A stretch of 64,000 nucleotides of DNA, taken from Onthophagus taurus (lineage: Eukaryota; Arthropoda; Insecta; Coleoptera; Scarabaeidae). Position numbers and translations under genes: made by a program. Shown in pieces: positions 1 through 10,553 of the stretch (positions within the stretch are counted from its first letter, which is position 1; each line of letters begins with the position of its first letter). The notes under the pieces were generated by a model. The model made no database searches and had not been told where the DNA came from. It was given only the letters and a program-made list of their open reading frames with translations. The stretch covers positions 6,510,001 through 6,574,000 of the forward strand of contig NW_027248940.1 in NCBI RefSeq assembly GCF_036711975.1, in the 5' to 3' direction.

Positions 1-129
1 TATTAATTACTTTAGTTTTAATATACAGTTGTATAAAACCTATTGTATAAAACGTGCTTATAAATTAAATTTTATATATGGTTGAATTAAATTCAAAGCG
101 TCAGTGTAATCCTGAGGATTCTTTGACGG

Positions 130-606
130 TCAAATTAATGAATCAGGTCCAGATAACCATCCAACTGGATCCCCTCTATTTGCGTTTCTTACATTGTTTG
201 TTAACCAATTTAATACGTTTTGATGTGATATACGTGAGAATGGTTGCAATTGAAATTCACAGTTGAAGTCTGATGATAGATCTAAACATTTCTTTACAAA
301 TTCATTATCTGCACAATACAAAGCATCACAAATAAGTTTATTGTAATAGTAGGAAAAGTTGTTATATTTACATGCTATATTAGAAATTGAAATAGTGTCT
401 TTATTTTTAAATACTTTTAATAGTAAATACTTTCTATACATTTTATCGACAATTTTACTATCAAGTTTATCAGCAATCAAATCGAAATCTTTAAGATTTA
501 AATCATTTTGATTGTCGTTTTCAGTTAGAAGATTTATAGAGTGTTTAAAAAAGTGATCGAGATTAAGTTTCTCTTTTAAAATTTCTTCTAAAAGGTTAAT
601 AGAGAT
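130..606 (-). pseudogene. 3' part of an unknown ORF cut by BEL-A1
   Basis: Minus-strand open frame ending at a TGA near 130. It continues, in the same frame and without a stop, up to the left edge of BEL-A1 at 606. The other part lies at 25719-25930. When the retrotransposon and one copy of the 5-bp duplication are ignored, the two parts read as one frame of roughly 220 codons. The product is rich in Lys, Asn, Leu and Ile. I recognise no domain. It may belong to the Polinton that starts about 700 bp beyond the right-hand part, or to a host gene. The function is unknown, and the gene is broken by a 25-kb insertion. Confidence 0.6.
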
Positions 607-933
607 TGCTCAAAGTTTTTATAATTTATGATTAATCGGCCGTTCCGTATTTTTTTAGTTATTGTTATTCAGTTGTTCTATCGAGTTGTTGTTGTTGACA
701 TCAAAAAAGTGTAATAAATCGTTCCGTGTAATTTTCGTTAAAAAGTAGTTTCAATCGTGTTATTTTATTTATTTTCTCTTTTATTTTCTATTCGAAGAGA
801 TACTTCTACTTATTCTACAAGAATAGTAAGACTTTTCCTTTTTTTGACAGTTTTTTTTAACACCCGGATTTTTAAGTAACTTTCTATAAGCGTCTCAGAT
901 TTTTTCCGCGCTGGTTCCGATTATTTCTTAACA
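607..933 (+). repeat. 5' LTR of BEL-A1
   Basis: Starts TGCTCAAAG and ends TTTCTTAACA. It matches the 3' LTR at 25376-25718 except for a stretch of about 40 bp around 750-785. There the 3' LTR and both BEL-A2 LTRs carry a shared sequence containing CGTTCGATAGAAGC, and this copy carries unrelated T-rich sequence instead. Confidence 0.88.
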
Positions 934-938
934 TTTTT

Positions 939-956
939 TGGTCCTTCGAGCCGGAT
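939..956 (+). promoter_or_regulatory. Primer-binding site of BEL-A1 (tRNA-Tyr type)
   Basis: TGGTCCTTCGAGCCGGAT is complementary to an 18-nt tRNA 3' end whose acceptor strand ends TCGAAGGA-CCA. That is the usual animal tRNA-Tyr end. It lies 5 nt after the LTR, where minus-strand synthesis is primed. Confidence 0.75.
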
Positions 957-1047
957 ATAACCGGAAGTGCGGAGAGAAGGCCGAGATTTTTTGAGGCGTT
1001 TTGAATATTTTTCGATTTTTCATTTTCGTTATTGTGTTTACGTTACC

Positions 1048-2168
1048 ATGGCGACCGCTCGTGAAATTGTCTTAAACCCGATTTTCGAACGGCAAAATGA
1101 CATTCACGGGTTTATTTCTCGGACAATAGATAATTTGAAAAAGCTAGCGATCGCTAAACGTACTCGCGGGAACGAGTTTCAAAGTCGTTTGGAACGGCTT
1201 GAGACTAATTGGGATGAGTTTAATAATGCTCATAAACAATTAATTCAGTATCGCGACAAGTATTCGGATACGATATATTTCACCGAGGACATTTTTCCTG
1301 AATGTGAGGAAGCTTATTTCGATGCTAAGGGGACATTGCTTGATTTGTTAAATCCTCTTCCGCTGTCTCCGACCCCGGAAGTTGATACAAAACCAGTTTC
1401 AAACGTCAGTTATTCGTCATCGCGTTCGCGTCATTTACCGAAAATTGATCTTCCAACTTTCGACGGTAAATACGCCAATTGGGCTCAATTCCAGGACTTG
1501 TTTTCTACGATGGTCAATGACAATGAAGACCATACCGATGTCGAACGTCTTCAATATTTAAAAATGAGTTTGACCGGTGAACCCGCTCAATTATTAAAAA
1601 ATATTTCTGTTACCGTTGATAACTTTTCAAGATCGTGGCAAATATTGATTGACTGATATGAAAATCGACGGTTATTAATTGAGACTCAATTATTGATTTT
1701 ATTTTCCGCGCGTGCCGTAAAGAGTGATTCTTCTAGCGAACTTAAACGTCTTGTCGGGGAAATTAAAGAAGCTTTCGGTGCCTTAAAAGTATTGAAATGT
1801 CCGATTCAGATACAGACGCCGTTAAAGAATGGGAGAGATCGATTGGAAATCATCGCGATCCGTCAACGTTCGATGAGCTTGAGGACTTTCTGATGAACCG
1901 TATTCACACCTTGGAAGCTGACGAAAATCTTCAATCTAGCCGTAAAGTGCATTCCATTTCAATGGGTTCTAAAGTCTCTAGTGTAAAAGCTCATAATGCT
2001 TCTTCTCCTGTAAATGATTGTGTTATGTGCAACTCAGCGCATTACATTTCATCATGTCTGGCTTACCTTTCAAAAAGCCCGGCAGAACGGCAGGATTTTG
2101 TGATATCCCGGAAATTATGCTTCAATTGTTTTGGTTCACACACCGTCAATAAATGTCGCGTTTCTAAA
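1048..2168 (+). pseudogene. Broken gag of BEL-A1
   Basis: Begins at an ATG in good context (ACCATGG). It encodes the BEL-type Gag head (DUF1759-like, motif FDGKYANWAQFQDLF near residue 135) and the first zinc knuckles (CVMCNSAHYISSC, CFNCFGSHTVNKC). Compared with BEL-A2 there is a CGG to TGA change at about 1654 and a deletion of several tens of bases at about 1809 that shifts the frame. BEL-C then interrupts the third knuckle region at 2168, and coding resumes at 21289. Confidence 0.85.
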
Positions 2169-2445
2169 TGTTAAATCAGGAATATAGGCAACCCCCTTTG
2201 CACCCCCGTTAACTTGTCACTTTAAATATCACGATCGATATTGATCGATCGATCTCTCTTCTCGGCCGTCCGTCGTGCGATATCGATCTATTCTTGACCT
2301 TCCGTTGTGCGATCGACATAAAAGGGTGTAAAAGAAGGAGAATTAGAGTAAGACAATTAAAATTAATTACAATCTTTTATTTCCTTATCACTTCTCTTGA
2401 TTCCTTAATTGAGTAAATATTATTTGAATTACGATTCAGCACCGG
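2169..2445 (+). repeat. 5' LTR of BEL-C, left part
   Basis: Starts TGTTAAATCAGGAATATAGG and contains clustered GATCGAT motifs and an ACATAAAAGGG TATA-like box near 2317. It is interrupted at 2445 by BEL-A2 after accgg. The last 30 bp of the LTR are at 14655-14684. Confidence 0.85.
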
Positions 2446-2784
2446 TGTTAAGAAATAGTCGAGACCGGCGCGGGAAAAATCTGAGACGCTTATAGAAAGT
2501 TACTTAAAAACGCGGGGGTTAGAAAAAAACTGTCAAAAAGGAAAAATCTTACTGTTCCTGTAGAATAAGTAGAAGTATCTCTTCGAATAGCAAATAAAAG
2601 CCGAAGTGCTTCTATCGAACGTGTGTATTAACACGATTGAAACCACTTTTTAACGAAAATTACACGGAACGATTTATTACGCTTTTTGATGTCAACTACA
2701 ACAACTCGTTAGAACAACTGAATAACAATAACGAATAAAATACGGAACGGCTGACTAATATATAAATTATAAAAACTTTGAACA
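2446..2784 (-). repeat. 3' LTR of BEL-A2
   Basis: The reverse complement matches the 3' LTR of BEL-A1 (25376-25718) closely over its whole length, from TGTTCAAAG to TTTCTTAACA. Confidence 0.88.
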
Positions 2785-3019
2785 TTACCGCCCGCCTTGC
2801 CGAATGGCAACAGAAAATTAAAAAAAAAAATACAATAATTTGAAAATTGACCCTAACTGAAATGATTACAAACTAAATAAGAAAAAAATGGCGGCAGGAA
2901 AACAAAGTTTTACATTAAATAAAGTAATGAAATAATTAGAAAGAAATTAACAATAAATGACTGAATTAAATGAAACGGAATGAAATGTGAAAAAATAACT
3001 AGAATTGAATAACATTTAA

Positions 3020-4020
3020 CTAATTTGTACAATATGGCAAAATGCTTAACTTAGCGAACGGACGAACAAGCGTTGAATTTGCGGTTTTGAGCGTTGCGAC
3101 ACGAGCGTGGCCATCGGCACCGGAATGAATTTGAAGAATTCTTGCTAGAGACCATTTCGCCGGAGGTAATCTTTCATCTCGAATGAGTACAAGCTGTCCA
3201 ATTTGAGGAAGATTTTGTTGATTGAACCATTTCGTAGCGTTCTGCATGGATTGTAAGTAAAACTTTTCCCAAATCTTCCAGAAATCTTCGACCATACGAC
3301 GAAGAAGCTGCCATCGAGAGAGTCTCGATATCTTTTCATCGAAGACGGACGGCTCCGGAACAACGGTGAGAGTGTTACCGATGAGAAAGTGAGCCGGAGT
3401 CAGAACATCAAAATTGTTCGGATCGTCAGATATTGAACATAGAGGTCTTGAATTTAGCACGGCCTCAATTTGAATCAAAACGGTGTTGAATTCTTCATAC
3501 GTAAGAAGTGTCGATCCGACAATTTTTCGAAGATGGCCTTTAACGGATTTTACTCCGGCCTCCCACTTTCCACCGAAATGTGGTGCTCCGGGAGGATTGA
3601 ACTTCCATCGGGTGCCGTCGCTGCTCAAGAGACTAGCCATTTCTTTCCATTCTTTGGACGTTGCGGAAAACATGGAACGCAGCTCACGGTCAGCTCCAAC
3701 AAGATTCGTGCCACAGTCGCTGTAGAGGCATTCACTGATACCTCTTCCTCCGAAAAATCGCTTGTACGCAGCAAGAAATCCTGAAGTTGAATAATCTGTG
3801 GCCACTTCTAAATGGACGGCTGAAGTGGCTAAACAAACAAACAGAATAAGATAACCTTTATACGTCTTACTACCACGTCCTCGAAGATGCTTCAGATGAA
3901 AAGGTCCGGCGTAATCAACACCGGTGTGTAGAAACGGGCGGGATGATATGACTCTTGAAGGCGGAAGTTGGCCCATCAACTGCTGGCTGATGACTGCTCG
4001 TTGTTTCGCACAAATCATAC
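3020..4020 (-). pseudogene. C-terminal integrase and DUF5641-like tail of BEL-A2 pol
   Basis: Continues the integrase broken at 10554 by BEL-B. It shows the catalytic core motifs GVDYAGPF and YSDCGTNLVGADRE, then PHFGGKWEAGVKSVK, and the C-terminal domain with LVLIRDERLPPAKWSLARI that is usual at the end of BEL integrases. This stretch is open to its TAA near 3020. The gene as a whole is split by 6.5 kb of BEL-B and deleted elsewhere. Confidence 0.85.
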
Positions 4021-4286
4021 TGTTAAAAAAGTTCATTATTATTTTTTTTACAATTAATTTTATTTCCACGTTTAGTTTTATTTTTTTTTCGTGTCGTTTT
4101 TCTCGTTCCTGTTTGGGATGTATAAAAGTCTTGTTCTAAAATAAATGTGTCTCTTTTGTCGTCGAAATTTCGTGCGTGTCATTTCAAAAACCTGTTCCAA
4201 GCGTTCATTCCAATTTCACTTTAGTTTTCGTTGAATTTTTCGGGAAACTATTTTCCGATTGTCGTGAAACTTTCATAATCTTAACA
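4021..4286 (+). repeat. 5' LTR of BEL-B
   Basis: TGTTAAAAAAG...TCTTAACA, 266 bp. By eye it is identical to 10288-10553. It contains a TATA box (4121) and an AATAAA signal (4140-4145). Confidence 0.93.
4121..4128 (+). promoter_or_regulatory. TATA box in BEL-B LTR
   Basis: TATAAAAG about 100 bp into the LTR, followed 12 bp later by AATAAA. This is consistent with a compact U3/R arrangement. The 3' LTR has the same at 10388. Confidence 0.6.
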
Positions 4287-4291
4287 TTTTC

Positions 4292-4309
4292 TGGTCCTTC
4301 GAGCCGGAT
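4292..4309 (+). promoter_or_regulatory. Primer-binding site of BEL-B (tRNA-Tyr type)
   Basis: TGGTCCTTCGAGCCGGAT, the same 18-mer as in BEL-A1, 5 nt after the LTR. Complementary to the 3' end expected for tRNA-Tyr. Confidence 0.75.
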
Positions 4310-4803
4310 TCAGTTTACGATCGGTAAAATAATTTTCGAATAGTGTTACGCGAGTGTTCACCATCTTTCATTTCGGAAACGTGTTTCTTCAAATTTAAGT
4401 GTTCTTCATACGGTGAACTTAAATTGGAACTTCGTCTCTTCATTTCAAATTGGAAAAAAGGGGAGAAAGAAAGAAAAAATTAAATTGAATTCAACTTCGT
4501 ATATTTTTTTATTCTTCATTCCTCGGCGCTCCAAGGCCCCCGAAGAGCCCCTTCACGCCGAGTCTTCAAGGAGATTACATCCGTCCAGCGTCCTGGTTGG
4601 TGTCTTCGTCAGCACCAGGAGCATCGCCGTGCATACGTCGAGTGGATCCTCTAGGTTCTACGGATTGACAAAAAAAACGGTGACAATTTTCAATTTATTT
4701 AATTTCATTTCGCGTCGGAGTGTTAAAAATTAATTTTTTAAAAAAAAAAATACCTTTACAATTTCTTTGATTGACATTTTCGTTCGTTTATTTTTTTGTT
4801 AAA

Positions 4804-7800
4804 ATGGCTCAACCAAGTAAAGACTTAGAATACATTTTCGAACGACAAAATGAACTTTTCAGTTTCATTGCAAAGTCCGAGGATAATCTTCGAAAATTGC
4901 CGCATGCGCGTCGTACGGTCGGTTCAATTAATACGCGAGTTGAGCGTATCATCGATAATTGGAATGAGTTCAAACAGAACCATTTATTACTAAATCAACA
5001 CCGATCGGATTATTCGGAAACCATCTATTTTTCGGATGATTTATTCAGTTCGTGCGAGGAAAATTACACCAACGCGAAAGGTCTAATGTTGGACATGCTG
5101 AGCGACATCAGTAAAGCGGCAACTCGTTCGGAACCAGTTCAGGCAGCACCAGAGGTCGTGATTCCTCATCAGCGACAGCTTCCGCGTATCAACTTACCTA
5201 AATTTAGCGGTCGTTGTGTTGATTGGACCCAGTTCCGCGATTTATTCGTTACCATGATAAAAAACGACACTTCATTAACTGACGTCGAGAAGTTCCAGTA
5301 CTTGAAAATGAGTCTGGAAAAAGAACCGGCTAGATTAATTAAAAATTTATCGGTAACACATGACAACTTCGATGTTGCATGGCAAATTTTGGAGGATCGG
5401 TATGATAATTTACGGGTGATAGTTGAAGCGCAACTTACCATTTTATTGTCTTCGAAATCTCTTCGCACGGATTCGTCTGAAGAGTTGAACAGCTTCATCG
5501 GCGAAATTAACGAATCCATCGGCGCGTTGGAAGCTCTGCAATGTCCGGTCGAACATTGGGATCTTGTCCTCATACACATCCTCGTTCGTAAACTCGACAG
5601 CGAGACGAGTAAAGAGTGGGAACGATCGATAAACAATCGAAAAATTTCATCGACATTTAAAGAGTTTATGGATTTTCTTAACAACCGCGTATTGACACTT
5701 GAAGCGATCGAAAGACTTTCCACCAAAAAGAAAAGCTTTTCAGTTTCGTCTGGGTCTGCTCAAAAACCCAGCTCGTTTAAATCCCATAACGTGTCGGTGG
5801 CGGTACAGAAATGTTTTATTTGTAATGGTGACCATTCAATATTTCGATGCGATAATTTTCTTACAAAATCTCCGAAACAAAGGAGCGAATTCGTAATTCA
5901 AAATAAGCGGTGTTTTAATTGTCTCGGGAATCACTATCTTCCTGACTGTCGTGTAGCAACTCGATGCAAAACTTGTTCAAAACGTCATCACACCATTTTG
6001 CACGAATTTCCTCCTGAAAAATTAAATAAAAGTTGCAACTCAAATTCTAACAAAAACAACGAATTTGTCGAAAGTAAAGTAAGCGTCCCTGGTACCTCAA
6101 CGAGTCACCAGGTCAACACATTTCATCTCAGTTCCTCGGTTCTCCTAGCTACAGCTTTGGTGCGGGTAAAATCGGTTCGAGGTGATTCCCTTTTGGTTCG
6201 CGCCTTGATCGATCAAGGGTCGGAAGTTTCTTTCGTGAGCGAGGCTCTTGTGCAGCGTCTGTCGTTACCGCGCAAAGCCACATGCGTACCAATAAACGGC
6301 GTTGGATCAACACAAACGTGCGTTTCAAACGGTACAACGTCGGTTAATATCATTTCCAAAAGTGACAACAACGTTTCCATCGTCGAAGAGACTCTCATAT
6401 TACCAAAATTGACTTCCTACATACCAAAACAAGAACCAAAAACCATTCCGGTTGAAGTAAATTCTTTGGATTTAGCCGATCCAGAATTCTATTCGAATCG
6501 TCGAATTGATTTGATTCTCGGGGTGAAGTTTTATTCGCGAATTATTTTGAATAATATTCGGAAATTTAACAACGGTTTTTTGGTAGCTCAAGAGACTCTT
6601 TTCGGATGGATTCTTTTCGGTCACGTTTCTTTTCCAAGTGCAAATTCGGAACGGTTCGGTTTCCAATGTTCCGTTGATCGGGAGTTGTTAACCGCAATTC
6701 AAAAATTTTGGAAAATCGAGGACGACACTAATTCAACTCAAAAACTTGCCTCAGACGATCTTGAGTGCGAGAACCATTTTATAAACACTCATTCGCGAGA
6801 CGTAAACGGACGTTTTGTAGTGCGGCTTCCGTTTAGACGACCTTCATCGGATCTCGGTTCATCGCGTCACGTCGCGGTTCGTTCTTTCGGTCGTATGGAG
6901 CAACGTTTCGCCGTTAACGAAAAACTTTTTCTAGCCTACCGTGATTTTATGCACGAGTATTTGACACTAGGGCACATGAGTTTGGTGTCGTTAAACCCAA
7001 ACAATACGAATTATTACCTTCCGCATCACGGTGTAGTACGCGAATCAAGTTCCACGACAAAACTCCGCGTAGTTTTCAACGGTTCAGCTGTTACGTCATC
7101 GGGCCTTTCCCTTAATGACTGCTTACACGTCGGGCCAAAACTGCAAGCCGAGCTAGTTGACGTTCTCCTCCGATGGAGACGTCATAAAATCGTGTTTTCG
7201 TGCGACATTGAAAAGATGTACCGTCAAATAAACGTTCATCCGAATGATCGATCTTTTCAAAGAATTGTTTGGCGCGATAGTTCGGATAAAGTAATAGAAA
7301 ATTATGAACTTAACACTGTTACTTATGGGTTATCGTGTGCTCCGTTCTTGGCTATCCGGTGCCTGCACCATTTGGCTGATCAGCACTCCACAATTCAACC
7401 TTCCGGATCAGTGGCTCTGAAAAAAGACACGTACGTAGATGATATTTTGTCGGGCGCAGAGACCATTGAAGAAGTTAAAACTCTCATTAATCAAACAAAC
7501 AGTATACTTACGGCGGGCGGTTTCCACGCGCGGAAATGGATTTCGAATCAAGCTTCTACGCTTGAAAATCTACCGCGCGATGACGTTTCCATGAACGATA
7601 CCATAAAATTTGAAGACGAATCCGAATTTCCCCGCGCATTGGGACTTCTGTGGAATAATAAAAAAGACGAGTTTTTATTTAATTTAAGTGTTACTCATAC
7701 CGATGAAAATCTTACCAAGCGATCTGTTCTTTCATTCATCGCGAAACTTTTCGATCCCCTCGGTCTTCTTTCTCCGTTCATAATAACGGCAAAAATCTTC

Positions 7801-9975
7801 ATGCAAGAATTGTGGGTGCTTGGTCTTGATTGGGACGATGAATTACCGGAAGATCTCGCGAAACGGTGGCAAAATTTTCAAAAAGACCTTCTAAACGTTA
7901 CTACCATCAGCATTCCTCGATGGTTTGGCATCGATAACAATAAATCCAACATTCAAATCCACGGTTTTTCTGATGCATCAACAAACGCATACGCGGCGGT
8001 TGCGTATATTCGGGTTGAAACCTTAGCGGAGGTGCGGGTTGTGTTGATAAGTTCTAAAACAAAAGTGGCTCCGTTAAAAGTTGTTTCGATTCCGCGCTTA
8101 GAACTGTGCGCGGCGGTAGTTCTATCTCGGTTGGTACATCGGATTCGATCTACGCTAGAATTCGAAAACTTTTCAACTTATCTGTGGACTGATTCCACTG
8201 TCGCTTTGTCATGGATACGCAGCCATCCCAACAGATGGAAAGATTTCGTGCGTAACCGTGTCATAGAGATTCAAGAACTATCACAAGCAAAGTGGTCTTA
8301 CGTGCCTGGTTCCGATAATCCAGCTGACTTAGCTTCCCGTGGTGTGCCAATAAATAAACTTCAACAGCAATCGATATGGTGGTCCGGTCCATCATGGCTT
8401 CAACTTCCCTCATCAGATTGGCCTTCGTTAAAAATTGCTGACTCAGTCGAAGCCGATCGTGAAATTAAAAGGACATCTTCTTCTCATCACATTGCGATTC
8501 AAACCTGGAATTTAAAAGAAAAATATTCTACATTAAACAAGCTTATTCGGGTCACTTCATGGTGTTTCCGTTTTATAAATAAATCAAAAAATTCAAATGT
8601 TTCAGGCAATTTAACTCCAGAAGAACTCGAAAAATCTTTGTTGTTTTGGGTTAAAGAGGTTCAAAAAACCAGTTTTAGAGAAGAAATTCAAATTCTATTA
8701 ACCGGAAAATCTATTTCAAAAAGTAGTTCGATCTATCGACTTACCCCTTTCATAGACGGCCATGGACTTCTACGAATTACAGGACGTCTACAATTTTCCG
8801 TTTTGAATTGGGACGAGAAACATCCTATGATTCTTCCCAAGGACGATCCCTTCACAAAACTAATCATTGATGCTCATCATCGTCGAGTTCTTCATGGTGG
8901 AACTCAGCTTACATTATCTTCCATTCGTCGACGATTTTGGATTGTTGGTGGAAGATCTCCAGTCAGATCCTTCATACATCAATGCATCGTTTGTGCTCGT
9001 CAACGTGCAAAAACCAGTCAACAGATGATGGGTCAACTACCTCCGTCACGAGTAACCCCATCGAGACCGTTTCTCCACTCTGGGGTCGACTATGCTGGGC
9101 CATTTATTCTGAAAACACACAAAGGACGAGGTCACAAAACATATAAATCTTATTTAATTCTATTTGTATGTCTAGTTTCATCAGCAATACATTTAGAGAT
9201 TTCCACTGACTACACGACGAATGGATTCATTGCCGCATACAAACGATTCACCGGACGTCGTGGTCTTTGCCAGTGTTTGTATTCGGATTGTGGTACCAAC
9301 CTTATTGGGGCAGATAGGGAACTACGATCCCTCTTCAGCTCCGCCTCCAAGGAGTGGAATCATTTAATCAACGTCCTCAGCAACGATGGAACCCGTTGGA
9401 GATTCAACCCCCCTTCAGCACCCCATTTTGGAGGGAAGTGGGAAGCTGGAGTTCGCTCCGTAAAAACACATCTTCGGAAAATTATGGGTTCCACCGTTCT
9501 CACTTACGAGGAATTCACCACTGTCCTCATACAAATAGAAGCCGTCCTAAACTCCCGTCCTCTCTGTCCTGTTTCCAATGACCCTACTAATTTTGAATTT
9601 TTATGTCCAGCTCATTTCTTGATTGGGTCGTCGTTATCTGTGGTTCCAGAACCATCTCTATTGGATGAAACCATCTCACGTCTCAACCGTTACCAGTTCC
9701 TCCGACGTTTGATAGAAGAATTCTGGAAGCATTGGAAAGTATTTTATCTCCAATCTCTCCAAAACCGAAACAAGTGGCATCAAGAAAGGAACTTACCTAA
9801 AGTTGGTAGTCTCGTTCTTATCAAGGACGAACGGCTTCCCCCGTCCAAGTGGACCACTGCACGTGTCTTGGAACTTCACCCTGGGGCTGATAATCGTGTT
9901 AGAGTGGCTACAATAAAGACACCGACTACTACTCTAGTTCGACCAATAGTAAAATTATGTTCATTACCTGGCTAA
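4804..9975 (+). CDS. BEL/Pao gag-pol polyprotein (intact)
   Basis: Single frame of 1,723 codons. The ATG at 4804 (AAAATGG) is preferred over one 33 nt upstream because it aligns with the BEL-A Gag start (both share the motif IFERQN). Domains in order: DUF1759-like Gag (about 1-300); three zinc knuckles starting near residues 337, 370 and 388; aspartic protease (DUF1758-like) with D470 in IDQGSEVSF; RT with YVDD at about 877-880; RNase H with GFSDAST, PRLELCAA and WTDSTVALSW; His/Cys zinc-binding region (about 1358-1400); integrase core with candidate acidic residues D1429, D1495 and E1547; DUF5641-like C-terminus. No envelope frame follows. The polyprotein would be processed in a cytoplasmic virus-like particle. 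No stop or frameshift is visible. Confidence 0.95.
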   Translation: MAQPSKDLEYIFERQNELFSFIAKSEDNLRKLPHARRTVGSINTRVERIIDNWNEFKQNHLLLNQHRSDYSETIYFSDDLFSSCEENYTNAKGLMLDMLSDISKAATRSEPVQAAPEVVIPHQRQLPRINLPKFSGRCVDWTQFRDLFVTMIKNDTSLTDVEKFQYLKMSLEKEPARLIKNLSVTHDNFDVAWQILEDRYDNLRVIVEAQLTILLSSKSLRTDSSEELNSFIGEINESIGALEALQCPVEHWDLVLIHILVRKLDSETSKEWERSINNRKISSTFKEFMDFLNNRVLTLEAIERLSTKKKSFSVSSGSAQKPSSFKSHNVSVAVQKCFICNGDHSIFRCDNFLTKSPKQRSEFVIQNKRCFNCLGNHYLPDCRVATRCKTCSKRHHTILHEFPPEKLNKSCNSNSNKNNEFVESKVSVPGTSTSHQVNTFHLSSSVLLATALVRVKSVRGDSLLVRALIDQGSEVSFVSEALVQRLSLPRKATCVPINGVGSTQTCVSNGTTSVNIISKSDNNVSIVEETLILPKLTSYIPKQEPKTIPVEVNSLDLADPEFYSNRRIDLILGVKFYSRIILNNIRKFNNGFLVAQETLFGWILFGHVSFPSANSERFGFQCSVDRELLTAIQKFWKIEDDTNSTQKLASDDLECENHFINTHSRDVNGRFVVRLPFRRPSSDLGSSRHVAVRSFGRMEQRFAVNEKLFLAYRDFMHEYLTLGHMSLVSLNPNNTNYYLPHHGVVRESSSTTKLRVVFNGSAVTSSGLSLNDCLHVGPKLQAELVDVLLRWRRHKIVFSCDIEKMYRQINVHPNDRSFQRIVWRDSSDKVIENYELNTVTYGLSCAPFLAIRCLHHLADQHSTIQPSGSVALKKDTYVDDILSGAETIEEVKTLINQTNSILTAGGFHARKWISNQASTLENLPRDDVSMNDTIKFEDESEFPRALGLLWNNKKDEFLFNLSVTHTDENLTKRSVLSFIAKLFDPLGLLSPFIITAKIFMQELWVLGLDWDDELPEDLAKRWQNFQKDLLNVTTISIPRWFGIDNNKSNIQIHGFSDASTNAYAAVAYIRVETLAEVRVVLISSKTKVAPLKVVSIPRLELCAAVVLSRLVHRIRSTLEFENFSTYLWTDSTVALSWIRSHPNRWKDFVRNRVIEIQELSQAKWSYVPGSDNPADLASRGVPINKLQQQSIWWSGPSWLQLPSSDWPSLKIADSVEADREIKRTSSSHHIAIQTWNLKEKYSTLNKLIRVTSWCFRFINKSKNSNVSGNLTPEELEKSLLFWVKEVQKTSFREEIQILLTGKSISKSSSIYRLTPFIDGHGLLRITGRLQFSVLNWDEKHPMILPKDDPFTKLIIDAHHRRVLHGGTQLTLSSIRRRFWIVGGRSPVRSFIHQCIVCARQRAKTSQQMMGQLPPSRVTPSRPFLHSGVDYAGPFILKTHKGRGHKTYKSYLILFVCLVSSAIHLEISTDYTTNGFIAAYKRFTGRRGLCQCLYSDCGTNLIGADRELRSLFSSASKEWNHLINVLSNDGTRWRFNPPSAPHFGGKWEAGVRSVKTHLRKIMGSTVLTYEEFTTVLIQIEAVLNSRPLCPVSNDPTNFEFLCPAHFLIGSSLSVVPEPSLLDETISRLNRYQFLRRLIEEFWKHWKVFYLQSLQNRNKWHQERNLPKVGSLVLIKDERLPPSKWTTARVLELHPGADNRVRVATIKTPTTTLVRPIVKLCSLPG

Positions 9976-10270
9976 GATAATTTCCGAATTCATTTTTTTT
10001 TTTTTCTTCTTCTTCCAATTATTACTGTGTTTAATTTCATTGTATTTAATGCATTTACATACAAAATATTGTTTCTTTTTTTTTTTGTGTTGACATCTTG
10101 AGCGTCTTCGTGAAGTTAGCTGTTTAGCCTGTTTAGCGTTGTCATGCTTTAGGATACGTTCAGATATTCCGTTTTATTTTATTTTATTTTCAATTATTAT
10201 ACTTTTTTTTTCGTTCATATTGAAATTTCTGTTTATTTCGTCCCGTCGTTGTTAGTGTTCATTGCCGTTA

Positions 10271-10287
10271 CGGCAAGGCGGGCGGAA
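10271..10287 (+). other. Polypurine tract of BEL-B
   Basis: CGGCAAGGCGGGCGGAA lies directly against the 3' LTR start. It is the expected primer for plus-strand DNA. BEL-A has the near-identical GGCAAGG(C/T)GG-rich tract in the same place, which supports a close relationship of the two lineages. Confidence 0.65.
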
Positions 10288-10553
10288 TGTTAAAAAAGTT
10301 CATTATTATTTTTTTTACAATTAATTTTATTTCCACGTTTAGTTTTATTTTTTTTTCGTGTCGTTTTTCTCGTTCCTGTTTGGGATGTATAAAAGTCTTG
10401 TTCTAAAATAAATGTGTCTCTTTTGTCGTCGAAATTTCGTGCGTGTCATTTCAAAAACCTGTTCCAAGCGTTCATTCCAATTTCACTTTAGTTTTCGTTG
10501 AATTTTTCGGGAAACTATTTTCCGATTGTCGTGAAACTTTCATAATCTTAACA
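10288..10553 (+). repeat. 3' LTR of BEL-B
   Basis: 266 bp, apparently identical to 4021-4286. It ends AACA and is followed by the second copy of the target duplication catac. Confidence 0.93.

Larger units (their letters stand above)
4021..10553 (+). mobile_element. Intact BEL/Pao retrotransposon BEL-B (innermost)
   Basis: A 6,533-bp element with two 266-bp LTRs that I read as identical. It has a primer site, a leader of about 500 bp (4310-4803), one long gag-pol frame, and a 3' untranslated region (9976-10270) ending in a purine tract. Target duplication catac is at 4016-4020 and 10554-10558, inside the integrase gene of BEL-A2. All parts needed for retrotransposition except env appear present. 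This is the youngest insertion in the nest and possibly still mobile. Confidence 0.93.

Noticed and set aside
5169-5726. Long minus-strand ORF (185 codons) opposite BEL-B gag
   Set aside because: It lies wholly within the antisense of a well-supported coding region and has no recognisable domain; a shadow frame.
9976-10287. Possible envelope gene after BEL-B pol
   Set aside because: Only about 300 bp remain before the LTR, with no ORF.
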